From DRPG01 sp964655065 (GTDB lineage Bacteria > Myxococcota_A > UBA796 > GCA-2862545): a stretch of DNA of 64,000 nt. How positions within the stretch are numbered: position 1 is the first letter of the stretch; the number at the start of each line of letters is the position of its first letter. Position numbers and translations under genes: made by a program. Of this stretch, positions 34,803-43,081 are shown piece after piece. The notes below the pieces were generated by a model, which ran no database searches, was not told the DNA's origin, and saw only the letters and a list, made by a program, of their open reading frames with translations. Location of the stretch: contig CAZZLC010000006.1 in NCBI GenBank assembly GCA_964655065.1, positions 62,001 to 126,000 of the forward strand. The letters run 5' to 3'.

Positions 34803-35993
34803 CTACTCGACGGCGAGCTCGACGATCACGGGGCGGTGATCCGAGCACCCGACGTCGGGCAGCTCGGCCCCGACGACAGGGAGGTCGGGCGAGGCGTAGA
34901 TGTAGTCGATGCGCAGCGGTAGCCAGCCGAACAAGGAGACGGTGCCACCGAAGCCCTCGCCGCCACGCTCCCAGCCGTCGACGAGGTGCTGGCGGAGGTG
35001 GGCGTGGAGGCTCGCGTCGCGGGTGGAGTTGAAGTCGCCCGCCACCACGGTGGGATCCTCGAAGCGCGCCACCCGCTCGAGCAGAGCGGCGGCCTGATCC
35101 GACTGGCCGCGCACGATCGCGGATCCCTGCTCGCCGAGCTCCTGCAGCGAGTCGGGCTCCCCCTGGGCCAGGCTGCGCACTCCGGACCGGATCTTCTTCG
35201 CCACGTACTCGTAGGGCGACAGGTGGACGGCGAGCAGGTTGAACAGCGTGCCTCCGTGCTCGACCTCGGAGAAGACGTAGTACCAGTCTTGTTGGTCGAC
35301 GAAGCGATGGGCCTGTCCGCTACGGACCGACCAGTCGCCCCGCGCGCAGGCGGCGAGCCCGCCGTGGGTGGGGCCCGAGCTGGAGAGGTAGCCGTGCTGG
35401 GTGCAGTCCATGCCGAGCGCGCGCTCCAGCCGCTGGACGTCCTCGCTCGAGACCTCGAGCAGGGTGAGCACGTCGACCTCGGCATCCGAGATGGCGTCGA
35501 CGGCGCACGCGAAGGGATCACCCTTGTCGTCGGGACCTCCCCAGAGGCGGCGCAGGTTCCAGTTCATCACGCGCACCGTCTCCCCGCGGGCCTCGACCCC
35601 CCGAGCCGGCCAGCTCGGCCCCCAGAGCATCGCCCCCATGGCGATCACGGACGCGATCGCCGCGGGCAGGGCGCGACGGTCGGGGAGCACGGACCACAGC
35701 GCGAACAGGCTCATCGCGGTGAGCAGGTACAGGTAGGGCAACACGGCGACGGCGGCGGCGAGCGACGCCGGGGGAGCGGAGAGCTGGCGGCCGAGCGCGG
35801 TGAGTCCGGCCAACACGAGCACGGCGGCAACCCCGAGTCCCGTGACGACCAGCCCGACGACGCCTCCATCCCGACGCCGCACCTTCATCAGCGCGGGCTT
35901 GCGACGTCGCGGGGCCGGCGTGACCTCCGATCCGGGAGAAACGGACGGGGTCTTGGTGTCGGACTTGGACGGTTCGTCTTCCACACCGGTCAC
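34803..35993 (-). CDS. membrane-anchored endonuclease/exonuclease/phosphatase (EEP) family protein
   Basis: A 396-residue protein. After a polar N-terminus come about three membrane helices (residues about 45-140), then an EEP domain with RVMNWNLRRLW, TLLEVSSEDV, LLAVHLSPYEY, VVAGDFNSTRDAS and the closing GCSDHRPVIVEL, so the catalytic His, Asp and Asn are present. This layout is common in bacterial membrane EEP proteins that may cleave phosphodiesters outside the cytosol. GTG 35993 overlaps the upstream gene's TGA as GTGA, indicating coupling with the FG-GAP lipoprotein. Confidence 0.9.
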   Translation of the reverse strand: MTGVEDEPSKSDTKTPSVSPGSEVTPAPRRRKPALMKVRRRDGGVVGLVVTGLGVAAVLVLAGLTALGRQLSAPPASLAAAVAVLPYLYLLTAMSLFALWSVLPDRRALPAAIASVIAMGAMLWGPSWPARGVEARGETVRVMNWNLRRLWGGPDDKGDPFACAVDAISDAEVDVLTLLEVSSEDVQRLERALGMDCTQHGYLSSSGPTHGGLAACARGDWSVRSGQAHRFVDQQDWYYVFSEVEHGGTLFNLLAVHLSPYEYVAKKIRSGVRSLAQGEPDSLQELGEQGSAIVRGQSDQAAALLERVARFEDPTVVAGDFNSTRDASLHAHLRQHLVDGWERGGEGFGGTVSLFGWLPLRIDYIYASPDLPVVGAELPDVGCSDHRPVIVELAVE

Positions 35994-37618
35994 CTATCGC
36001 GCGTCAGGGTGACAGCGTGGTTCGTCGGCACGTCGCGCACCTCGCTGATTTCACCGTCCGGCCAGTGCACCGTGAGGCGACGGATCTTGGCGCGTTCCCC
36101 GGTTCCCAGGTGTCGCTCGAAGGGCTCGGCGGACGCGAACCCCTGGCCTCCGGAGGAGACGTCGGCCCGCACGGTGTCTCGGCCGATTCGGGCCTCGATG
36201 CGCGCGCCCACCGCCCAGGGGTCCGGGCCGGATTGCCGAAGTCGCACGAGGACCCCTCCAGACCGGGGGTCGCAGCGCGAGAGCGCGAACCTGGTCACCC
36301 CGTCGAGCTCTCGCTTCACGATGTCGAGCCAGCCGTCGCGGTCGAGGTCCGCGAGGGCTGCCCCGCGGCCGATCCCGGGGTCTGCGAGCCCCCAAGACGG
36401 CGCGGTGTCGGTGAACGTGTAGTCCTCGTCGCCGTCGTTGAGGTACAAGGCGTCGCCCTGGCGCTCGGGGTTCTCCCAGACCGGGTTGTCGTTCCGCACG
36501 AACCCGAACAGCGTGAGCACGTCGAGGTCGGTGTCGTTGTCGACGTCACCGAGCAGGGTGCCCCAGCCCACCAGTTGGTTGCGGCGTCGCACGTTCACGA
36601 GACCGCGGGCCGCCGCGGTCTCGACCCAGCGTCCGTCGCTGGCCCGGCTCTCGAACAGTGCGTGGTTCCCCCAGTTGGGGATGGCGAGATCGAGCCAGCC
36701 GTCGCGATTGAGGTCGCCGACCCCGAGGCCCATCCCCGTCATCGACTGCACGAGTCCGCTGGTGCCGTCGTCGATGACGAGCTCACCGCCTTCGTTCCAC
36801 AGCACCTGGTTGGGCCAGCGCACCCCGAAGTCGTTGACGACGTAGAGGTCCAGGTCTCCGTCGGTGTCGAGGTCCAGCAGTCCGCCGGCGAACGTGTAGC
36901 CGTCGCTGACCGCATCTGGCAGGGCCTCCCGCTCGAAGGTCCCGTCGCCTCGGTTGCGGTACACGAAGCTGGGCTCTCCGGGGTCCATGTCGACCTGCCG
37001 GGTGCCGGGCGTGTCGTCCACGAGCCCATAGTTCCCGACGAAGAGGTCGAGGTCGGCGTCTCCGTCGATGTCCCCCCACGACGAGGTGGTGCTCCGGAAG
37101 CAGCTTACGGTGCCGTCGCGGTGGTGGGGGCCGCACCCGTCGACCCCGGCTTCGTCGGTGACGTCGGTGAAGCGACGATCGCCGTCGTTGCGAAGCAGTC
37201 GGTTCCGGCCCAGGTCCGGGTCCACGGCGGGGACGGGGGCACCGCGGACGCGCATCACGTACACGTCGAGGTCGCCGTCGGCGTCGAAATCGGCCACGGT
37301 GGTGCCCGACGCGAAGGAGAGGCCCGCGTCGCCGAGCGCCACGGGGGCTGCGTTCCAGGGCTCGGGTCCGAAGAGGACCTCGATGCCGGACTCCAGAGCG
37401 AGCAGCACGTCGAGGGCGCCGTCATCGTCGAGATCGGCAATCGTGATGCCGCCGCCCCAGGTCCACGGCCACGACACGGGCTCGCTCACGCGCTCCAGCA
37501 CCTCGAAGGGTCCGAGGGTCGCTCGGGCACCGGATTCGGGGCAATCGAGCGGCACGCTCTCGACGGAAACGGGCACGAGCGCGGGGCGCTGGCAGGCGAT
37601 GGCGAGCAGGACGACCAT
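35990..37618 (-). CDS. FG-GAP/VCBS-repeat lipoprotein with ASPIC/UnbV C-terminus
   Basis: A 542-residue exported protein. A short leader MVVLLAIAC ends in a lipobox Cys. About seven blade-like repeats follow, each with an Asp-rich calcium loop such as ADLDDDGALDVLLA, ADFDADGDLDVYV and GDLNRDGWLDLAI, forming an integrin-like propeller. The C-terminal 100 residues (VGARIEARIGRD, SSGGQGFASAEP, LTVHWPDGEISEV) match the ASPIC/UnbV domain. Such proteins sit at the cell surface; ligand unknown. It starts at ATG 37618, divergent from the pyrophosphatase. Confidence 0.9.
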   Translation of the reverse strand: MVVLLAIACQRPALVPVSVESVPLDCPESGARATLGPFEVLERVSEPVSWPWTWGGGITIADLDDDGALDVLLALESGIEVLFGPEPWNAAPVALGDAGLSFASGTTVADFDADGDLDVYVMRVRGAPVPAVDPDLGRNRLLRNDGDRRFTDVTDEAGVDGCGPHHRDGTVSCFRSTTSSWGDIDGDADLDLFVGNYGLVDDTPGTRQVDMDPGEPSFVYRNRGDGTFEREALPDAVSDGYTFAGGLLDLDTDGDLDLYVVNDFGVRWPNQVLWNEGGELVIDDGTSGLVQSMTGMGLGVGDLNRDGWLDLAIPNWGNHALFESRASDGRWVETAAARGLVNVRRRNQLVGWGTLLGDVDNDTDLDVLTLFGFVRNDNPVWENPERQGDALYLNDGDEDYTFTDTAPSWGLADPGIGRGAALADLDRDGWLDIVKRELDGVTRFALSRCDPRSGGVLVRLRQSGPDPWAVGARIEARIGRDTVRADVSSGGQGFASAEPFERHLGTGERAKIRRLTVHWPDGEISEVRDVPTNHAVTLTRDR

Positions 37619-37687
37619 GGGCTGTCGATGAGATGTCCGACCTCGGAACCGCTGTCGACCTCGGATACGTCTCGGGCCGGAGGGGTC

Positions 37688-38116
37688 GTGGAGCTTCCTG
37701 CGCTCGGGTCCCGTGTCGAGGTCGTGGTCGAGATCCCCAAGGGCTCGCGCGTCAAGCGCCGCCCCGACGGGTCGATCGAGTACGCCTCTCCGCTCGGGGT
37801 GCCCTTCGACTATGGCAGCGTGCCCGACCTCGTGTCCGGCGATGGGGATCCGCTGGATGCGATCATCCTGGGCGGTCCCCGGTCGGTGGGCACTCGACTG
37901 TCGGTGCAGGTGCACGGCGTGGTGCCGTTCGTAGATGCTGGACGGAACGACCCCAAGCTCGTGTGCGCCGATCGGCCGCCCGCGCCCGCCGACTGGAGGC
38001 TCGTGTCGCGGTTCCTCTGGTGGTTCGTCCGGCTCAAGCGCCTGGTCAACGCGGTGCGCGGGGCGGAAGGAGCCACCAGCGTCGGCCGGATTGTCAGTAC
38101 GGCACGGCGAACCTGA
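37688..38116 (+). CDS. ppa: inorganic pyrophosphatase, family I
   Basis: A 142-residue protein with VVVEIPKGSRVKRR, FDYGSVPDLVSGDGDPLDAI (the D-x-D-P-x-D active site) and GGPRSVG. It hydrolyses pyrophosphate to drive biosynthesis. It is shorter than E. coli PPase (175) because the C-terminal region is reduced to a helix-rich tail (RFLWWFVRLKRLVNAV). I chose GTG 37688 because GGAGG precedes it and it leaves room for a promoter; ATG 37628 would add 20 residues but lies only 9 nt from the divergent lipoprotein start. The third metal Asp of the family (usually D-x-K region) is not obvious, so activity should not be assumed. Confidence 0.85.
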   Translation: MELPALGSRVEVVVEIPKGSRVKRRPDGSIEYASPLGVPFDYGSVPDLVSGDGDPLDAIILGGPRSVGTRLSVQVHGVVPFVDAGRNDPKLVCADRPPAPADWRLVSRFLWWFVRLKRLVNAVRGAEGATSVGRIVSTARRT

Positions 38117-38138
38117 ACGCTTTCCTTACGTATCCGCT

Positions 38139-38165
38139 ACAAACGGGGACACGGTCACAAACGGG
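38139..38165. promoter_or_regulatory. two direct repeats ACAAACGGG upstream of the giant surface protein
   Basis: ACAAACGGG occurs at 38139-38147 and again at 38157-38165, 18 nt start to start, 39-65 nt before the GTG at 38204. The near two-turn spacing suits a dimeric activator or repressor. The A-run stands out in this GC-rich DNA. Confidence 0.35.
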
Positions 38166-38203
38166 CCGCGGCATGGACTACGATGGCGCGGTCGGGAGGT
38201 TCC

Positions 38204-41200
38204 GTGATCCTGTTCCGTTTCGTCTTTGCCATCCTGGCGGTGGTCGTCGCGCCCAGTGCCTTCGCACAGGATGCGGATAGCTGCTTCGGCGTCATCGATT
38301 TTGCCGACGAGATCACCGTGGACGGGATCACGGAGACCGGTCGGACCGATCTCGGCACGGGCCTCGAGCGCCTCGAGCTCGAGGTCACGCTCGAGAACAC
38401 CACCGACGGAGAGTTCTCGCGCGCCGAGGCGTTCCCCGACGAGCAAGCGGTGTTCGACGGCTATGGCGGCCGCGTGTTCGCGCCCGCGATCTACGAGACT
38501 ATCGACCCCAACGCGACGGTGACGCCCACGGCGGCTCTGCTCGTCGACATTCCGTCCGCCAACGTCGACCAGTTCGTGACCGATCTGACCGACGGCACCC
38601 TCTCCACGATCGTCCACGCCGAGCAGGTCCCCGAGCTCCAGGACGACGTGTCGGTCCACGAGTGGACGTCGGCCGACGAGGTCGCCTATCTCGACGGTGA
38701 CAACCTCGAGCCGGTGGGTCCCGTCTACACCTTCCGGCTCGACTACCCGGACGGCGCCCCGCAGGCCTTCGTCGACGCCGCCGCCGGCAACAAGCTCTGG
38801 ATCGAGCCCCAGACCGGGCTCGGCACCGAGGTCATTCCCGCCGAGTACCACTTCTTGCGCGCTACGAGCGTGCTCGTCGGCCCGTCGCCCAATGGAGTGG
38901 GCGATCAGGTCGACATCACGGCCGTGGAGAGCGGTGATCAGGAGGATCTGGCGGAGATCTACGCCAGCGCCACGCTCTGCAACGCGCCCGCCACGGGCTT
39001 CTGCAGCAGCCGCGGGGGCACCCGCAGCGGGGCCAACAACGACACCAGCGATCCCGAGGAGGCCGACCAGGGTTCGCGGCCCATCCGCTTCAACGCGCTC
39101 GCGAACGCCGAGGCGGGCTTCGAGCTGTCGGGTCAGTTCCACCCCGTCTGCATCCGTCCCATCTTCGTGGTCAAGCTCCGCCGCGGCGACAGCCGGTTCG
39201 AGCTCGGGGTGCGCGGCGAGGTCGAGCTCGCGATGAACTTCTCGGCGAGCCTCGAGTCCGAGCTCGCGGTCAGCGAAGAGATCGAGGTCGGGCTCGGCGA
39301 CGTGTGCTTCCCGGTCGCCAACCTCACCATGGGTCCCGTCACGGTGACCCTGGCCGCCGAGCTCTCGCAGGCGGTGTTCGCGAGGGCGGCGGCGCGCGCG
39401 GGGACCAACATCGGGTGGAGTCACCGGGTGGAGTTCGGGCTGGTCGTGGTGTGCGAGACGGGGCAGGGCTGCCGCGACGAGATCGTCCTCTCGGGCCCCC
39501 CGTTCGCGTTCACCCCCCCGCAGCTCGCGCACGTGGCCGACGCGACCGTGTCGACCGGAGCGCGAATCGGCGCGGCGCTCTACATCGGAAGCGCCATCTA
39601 CCCCGCCTGTGACGACACGGCGTTCGGCGGGCGCGCGGGTCTCGAGGCCGAGATTGCGGGCAACCTGGTCGTCCAGCCGCTGGAGACCCCCTGGTACGAG
39701 CTCGCGCTCACCGCAGGGGTCGAGGCGAGCGCCAGCGTCGACGTCCTCGGGTTCTCGATCGTCGAACTCGAGACCGAGCTCGTCGACGAGGAGTTCGTGC
39801 TCGATCCGGCGCAGCCGCCGGCGACGAGTGCTCCCGACCCCGACACGCAGGCGCGCTGGGTCTCGGGTGAAGACCAGCGCTGGGCGGTGGCCCTCGAGCA
39901 GCAAGACGTGTCCAATGCCTTCGGCATCGGCTCCGACGTGGCCGCGACCGACGACGGGGGCGTGGCGGTGGTCGCAGACAGCCGCTTGTTCAAGCTCGAC
40001 CGCTACGGCCAGCTCGAGTGGTTCACCCGCTACACGGGCAACTCGGCCCCGAGCCAGCTGTACCGCCTGCCTGACGACCGCTTGCTCACTCTGCTCCGGG
40101 CTCCTGCCGGCTATGCGGTCCACGAGTCGACCGACGGCGCCATCGTGGACGCGCGCAACTACGTGCTCGCCGCCGAGGACGGCAACGGCGGTGGAATGGC
40201 CGCCAACGCGATGACGTTCATCGACCTCGGCAACGGCGACTACGACATCGTGCTCGCGGGAGAGGTCGGTCGCGACGGGCTCGTCACCTCCGATGGAGGC
40301 GGCCTGGTGCGGATCAGTCGTACCGGCGCGATTCGCTGGGCCAAGATCTACAACCGTCCCGGCATCCAGGAGCTCCACGACGTGACGGTGGCTCGCAACG
40401 GCGACATCATCGCGGTCGGCCGCACCGGGAACCCCTGGATCGTTCGCGTCGACGCGGACACGGGCGAGCTCATCTGGAGCAAGGAGCTCCCCTTCGCCCG
40501 AGGCGGCAACCTCGAGACGGTGCGCGAGGCTCCAGACGGCACGATCTACGCTGCGGGCACCCGCGGGGCCATCATTTTCCAGGCGTCCGCGATCGTCGCC
40601 TCGATCACGCCCGACGGCAGCGACGCCAAGCACGTCATCTTCGCGCACGACCGGCTTCTCGACCAGGCGCTGGACTTCGAGCCGTACCCCTATCCACCCG
40701 TCGGCATCGAGCAGGCACCCGAGGACTACGCCACCTTCACTCCTGGCGACGACGTCGCGGACCTCGAGATCGACGGCGACGGCATCGTGTTGAGCGTTCG
40801 GGTGGGCAATCCGCTGCGGAGCGGCTGGCTCGTGCACCTCGGCCCCGATCTCGCGCCGGCCTGGTTCCTGGTCTTCGACGGCCGGGGTCGTGACGGATTC
40901 GCGTCCGTCGACGTGGTCTCCGACGGCTACTTCGTGGGCTTCCGCTCCGACTCGGTGGTGCCGGACGGCGAGCCGGCCGACTCGGAGATGTGGGCCGGGG
41001 TCATGAAGGTCCCGTTTGGGGGTGCGATGAGCTTGCACCCTGATTTTTCCGAGGTTGCCCTGTCGTTCCAGTCGATCGGCGTGAACAACAGCAGCGGCAA
41101 CTCGTCCATCGTGGGCGATGGCGGCGTCATCGTCGACTCGGCGGTGGACACGCTCGACAACCTGCTCTCCGTCTCCAATTCGCTTCGCACCACGCTGGTG

Positions 41201-41950
41201 GCCAGTGCGCCGCAGCAGGAGTGTGCGGTGGTCCTCACCGAGACGGGGCGCCAGGTCGCGGCCGACGGGTGCCCGCCGCAGCCCGACCGCGCCCGTCCCA
41301 TCGTGCGCATCCTCGAGCCCACCGCGACCAGCATCTACTCGGTGCTCGACACCCTGGTTGTCGAGGTGCAGATCTCGGACGACGTCGGCGTCGTCAGTCA
41401 GACGCTCCAGGTGAACGACCAGCTGGTGACCGCGGGCGACCCCCTCGATCTCGAGGCGTTCGGTGTGGGTGTGCACGTCGTGGCGGCGACCGCGACCGAC
41501 GCCGAGGGGCAGACGGCCGTCGACGAGGTCGCGTTCACCGTCGTCGACGACGTGCCGCCGGTGGTCGACATCCAGACGCCCAGCGAGGGCCAGGCGGTGA
41601 GCCCCGACACGACGCCGGTGCTTCCGCTCGTCATCGTGGTGACCGACGCGCACGGTCGGGTCGTGCGAACCGAGGTCACCCTCGACGGCGAGGCGGTGCT
41701 CGGCCAGTCGCTCAACGTGGCCGCGCTGGACGTCGGCGAGCACCTGCTCCGCGTGGAGGTGGTCGACGACAGTGGGAACGCCGCCTCGGCCGAGGTCACG
41801 TTCGTGCGCCTCGCCGAGGGAGAGGCCGACACACCGCCGGACAACGGTGTCGAGGTGTCTTGCAGTGGCTGCGCGTCGGGGGGCGGGCCCTCGTCGGTGG
41901 CCCTTCTGCTCGGCTTCGTGGCCGTCGCGGCCAGGCGACGCCGCCGTTGA
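38204..41950 (+). CDS. large secreted surface protein with propeller, Ig-like domains and MYXO-CTERM-like tail
   Basis: A 1248-residue exported protein. The signal peptide MILFRFVFAILAVVVAPSAFA is followed by a Cys-containing N-terminal region, a beta-rich domain (about 270-530), then repeated six-to-eight-residue WAKIY/W-SKEL style strands (about 550-900) suggestive of a PQQ/WD-type propeller (GAIRWAKIYNRPG, GELIWSKELPFARG). Two Ig-like repeats (about 1030-1210) begin RPIVRILEPTATS and PPVVDIQTPSEGQ. The end is CSGCASGGG, a hydrophobic helix and RRRRR, a MYXO-CTERM layout. GTG 38204 has GGGAGG four bases before it. Function unknown; likely a cell-surface adhesin or sensor. Confidence 0.9.
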   Translation: MILFRFVFAILAVVVAPSAFAQDADSCFGVIDFADEITVDGITETGRTDLGTGLERLELEVTLENTTDGEFSRAEAFPDEQAVFDGYGGRVFAPAIYETIDPNATVTPTAALLVDIPSANVDQFVTDLTDGTLSTIVHAEQVPELQDDVSVHEWTSADEVAYLDGDNLEPVGPVYTFRLDYPDGAPQAFVDAAAGNKLWIEPQTGLGTEVIPAEYHFLRATSVLVGPSPNGVGDQVDITAVESGDQEDLAEIYASATLCNAPATGFCSSRGGTRSGANNDTSDPEEADQGSRPIRFNALANAEAGFELSGQFHPVCIRPIFVVKLRRGDSRFELGVRGEVELAMNFSASLESELAVSEEIEVGLGDVCFPVANLTMGPVTVTLAAELSQAVFARAAARAGTNIGWSHRVEFGLVVVCETGQGCRDEIVLSGPPFAFTPPQLAHVADATVSTGARIGAALYIGSAIYPACDDTAFGGRAGLEAEIAGNLVVQPLETPWYELALTAGVEASASVDVLGFSIVELETELVDEEFVLDPAQPPATSAPDPDTQARWVSGEDQRWAVALEQQDVSNAFGIGSDVAATDDGGVAVVADSRLFKLDRYGQLEWFTRYTGNSAPSQLYRLPDDRLLTLLRAPAGYAVHESTDGAIVDARNYVLAAEDGNGGGMAANAMTFIDLGNGDYDIVLAGEVGRDGLVTSDGGGLVRISRTGAIRWAKIYNRPGIQELHDVTVARNGDIIAVGRTGNPWIVRVDADTGELIWSKELPFARGGNLETVREAPDGTIYAAGTRGAIIFQASAIVASITPDGSDAKHVIFAHDRLLDQALDFEPYPYPPVGIEQAPEDYATFTPGDDVADLEIDGDGIVLSVRVGNPLRSGWLVHLGPDLAPAWFLVFDGRGRDGFASVDVVSDGYFVGFRSDSVVPDGEPADSEMWAGVMKVPFGGAMSLHPDFSEVALSFQSIGVNNSSGNSSIVGDGGVIVDSAVDTLDNLLSVSNSLRTTLVASAPQQECAVVLTETGRQVAADGCPPQPDRARPIVRILEPTATSIYSVLDTLVVEVQISDDVGVVSQTLQVNDQLVTAGDPLDLEAFGVGVHVVAATATDAEGQTAVDEVAFTVVDDVPPVVDIQTPSEGQAVSPDTTPVLPLVIVVTDAHGRVVRTEVTLDGEAVLGQSLNVAALDVGEHLLRVEVVDDSGNAASAEVTFVRLAEGEADTPPDNGVEVSCSGCASGGGPSSVALLLGFVAVAARRRRR

Positions 41951-42017
41951 GTTGCGGCCGCGTGCCAGGATCGCGAGGCGCCGCGCGACGGTCGGATAGG
42001 GCGATCGGGGAGGCCCC

Positions 42018-43022
42018 GTGTCGTCGACCGTGCGTTGGTACCACCAGTCGTGGGCCGTGATCGGTAGCTTGGTGGTTCTCGCTTCCTTCTTCGTGTTCTC
42101 CTTGCAGAGCACCGTGTTTCTCGCGCTGCTTCAGATCCTGGTCGTCGGGTTCGGGCTCTGGCTGTGGTTCTCGGCCATGGATCGGACGCTCACGAGCCGC
42201 TACCCGGCGATCCTCGAGCTGCGGGACTGGTGGAGGGACCGTGGGGGCAGCCGCAGGCGGCTGTCCGACCATCGTGATCACGATGGCACCTTCCTGCTCT
42301 TGGGGCACGACGCCGACGCGACCGAGCCTGGCGCAGGGTTGGACGGCGAGCTCGCGCGATCGCTCCAGCCCTGGGGCCCGCTGCTCGCCTGCTCGGCTGC
42401 GGGGCCCGACGCCCTCGAGCACGCGCGACGCGCGTGGTTGGTGTTCGTGGAGCTGGCTCGTGGTCCGGAGACGGACTCGATCGTCGCTCGACTGCGGGAG
42501 GACCCCAACCTCTGGTCCCGCACCGTGCTGCTCGTGCCTCCGGCCCCGGGCGACACGGAGACCTCGCTCGACGCGCTTCGCCGGCTCGACGTGAACGTGC
42601 CGCGACCGGTTCAGCTGGTCGACGGAGCATCCGGAGGCTTCGTGGTCGCGGCTCGCCCCGACCGGGTACCGACGGACTGCTTTCCGCTGATCGACGTGGA
42701 ATCCGGGTCGGTCCTCGCGGCGTCGCTGGTGCGGGCACGGCCGGACCTCGTCCACGGACCCCAGGCCGCACCGGGCGCGCAGGTGGTGGTCGACACCTCC
42801 CGCGCCAGCCGGACGGACGATGGCGCGGTGGTCGCTTCGCTGTGGCTCCAGCCCGCGGAGGCTCGACTGGGCGTGACCCGCGAGCTGTGGATCGATGGTC
42901 GGTTGGTCGAAGTTCGGATGCCGGAGGGTCTGTCGACGGATCACCAGCTCCGGGTTCCGTGTCAGGTCGGCGATCCGGGTGGCGAGCTTCGGGACCTGGT
43001 GCTCGACATCCAGGTCAGCTGA
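42018..43022 (+). CDS. membrane-anchored protein of unknown function
   Basis: A 334-residue protein from GTG 42018 (GGGGAGG four bases upstream). Two adjacent N-terminal helices (about residues 14-34 and 37-57) anchor a cytosolic body. The body has alternating strands and helices (FLLLGHDADA, SRTVLLVPPAPGD) like a Rossmann-type or response-type fold, then a beta-rich C-terminal third (LWLQPAEARLGVTREL). No family recognised. The second Na/Pi cotransporter follows 59 nt later on the same strand. Confidence 0.75.
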   Translation: MSSTVRWYHQSWAVIGSLVVLASFFVFSLQSTVFLALLQILVVGFGLWLWFSAMDRTLTSRYPAILELRDWWRDRGGSRRRLSDHRDHDGTFLLLGHDADATEPGAGLDGELARSLQPWGPLLACSAAGPDALEHARRAWLVFVELARGPETDSIVARLREDPNLWSRTVLLVPPAPGDTETSLDALRRLDVNVPRPVQLVDGASGGFVVAARPDRVPTDCFPLIDVESGSVLAASLVRARPDLVHGPQAAPGAQVVVDTSRASRTDDGAVVASLWLQPAEARLGVTRELWIDGRLVEVRMPEGLSTDHQLRVPCQVGDPGGELRDLVLDIQVS

Positions 43023-43049
43023 GCGCGCCGCGAGCGCTCGCCGGTACGG

Positions 43050-43055
43050 TAGACT
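43050..43055 (+). promoter_or_regulatory. candidate -10 box TAGACT before the second Na/Pi cotransporter
   Basis: TAGACT lies 26 nt before GTG 43082 with AGGGGGG between. The same hexamer precedes the genes at 14621 and 51837. No clear -35 is seen. Confidence 0.3.
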
Positions 43056-43081
43056 CCCCCTGCTCCAAGGGGGGCTTCATC

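Noticed and set aside
36017..38116. A 699-codon plus frame ending in the pyrophosphatase as one long gene
   Set aside because: Its first 540 codons are antisense to the FG-GAP lipoprotein; only the last part has family motifs and a ribosome site.
38126..42112. A long open frame on the minus strand opposite the giant surface protein
   Set aside because: It mirrors codon positions of the plus-strand gene, a usual artefact at very high GC. It has no start signal, no family motif and composition rich in Arg, His, Val and Asp.
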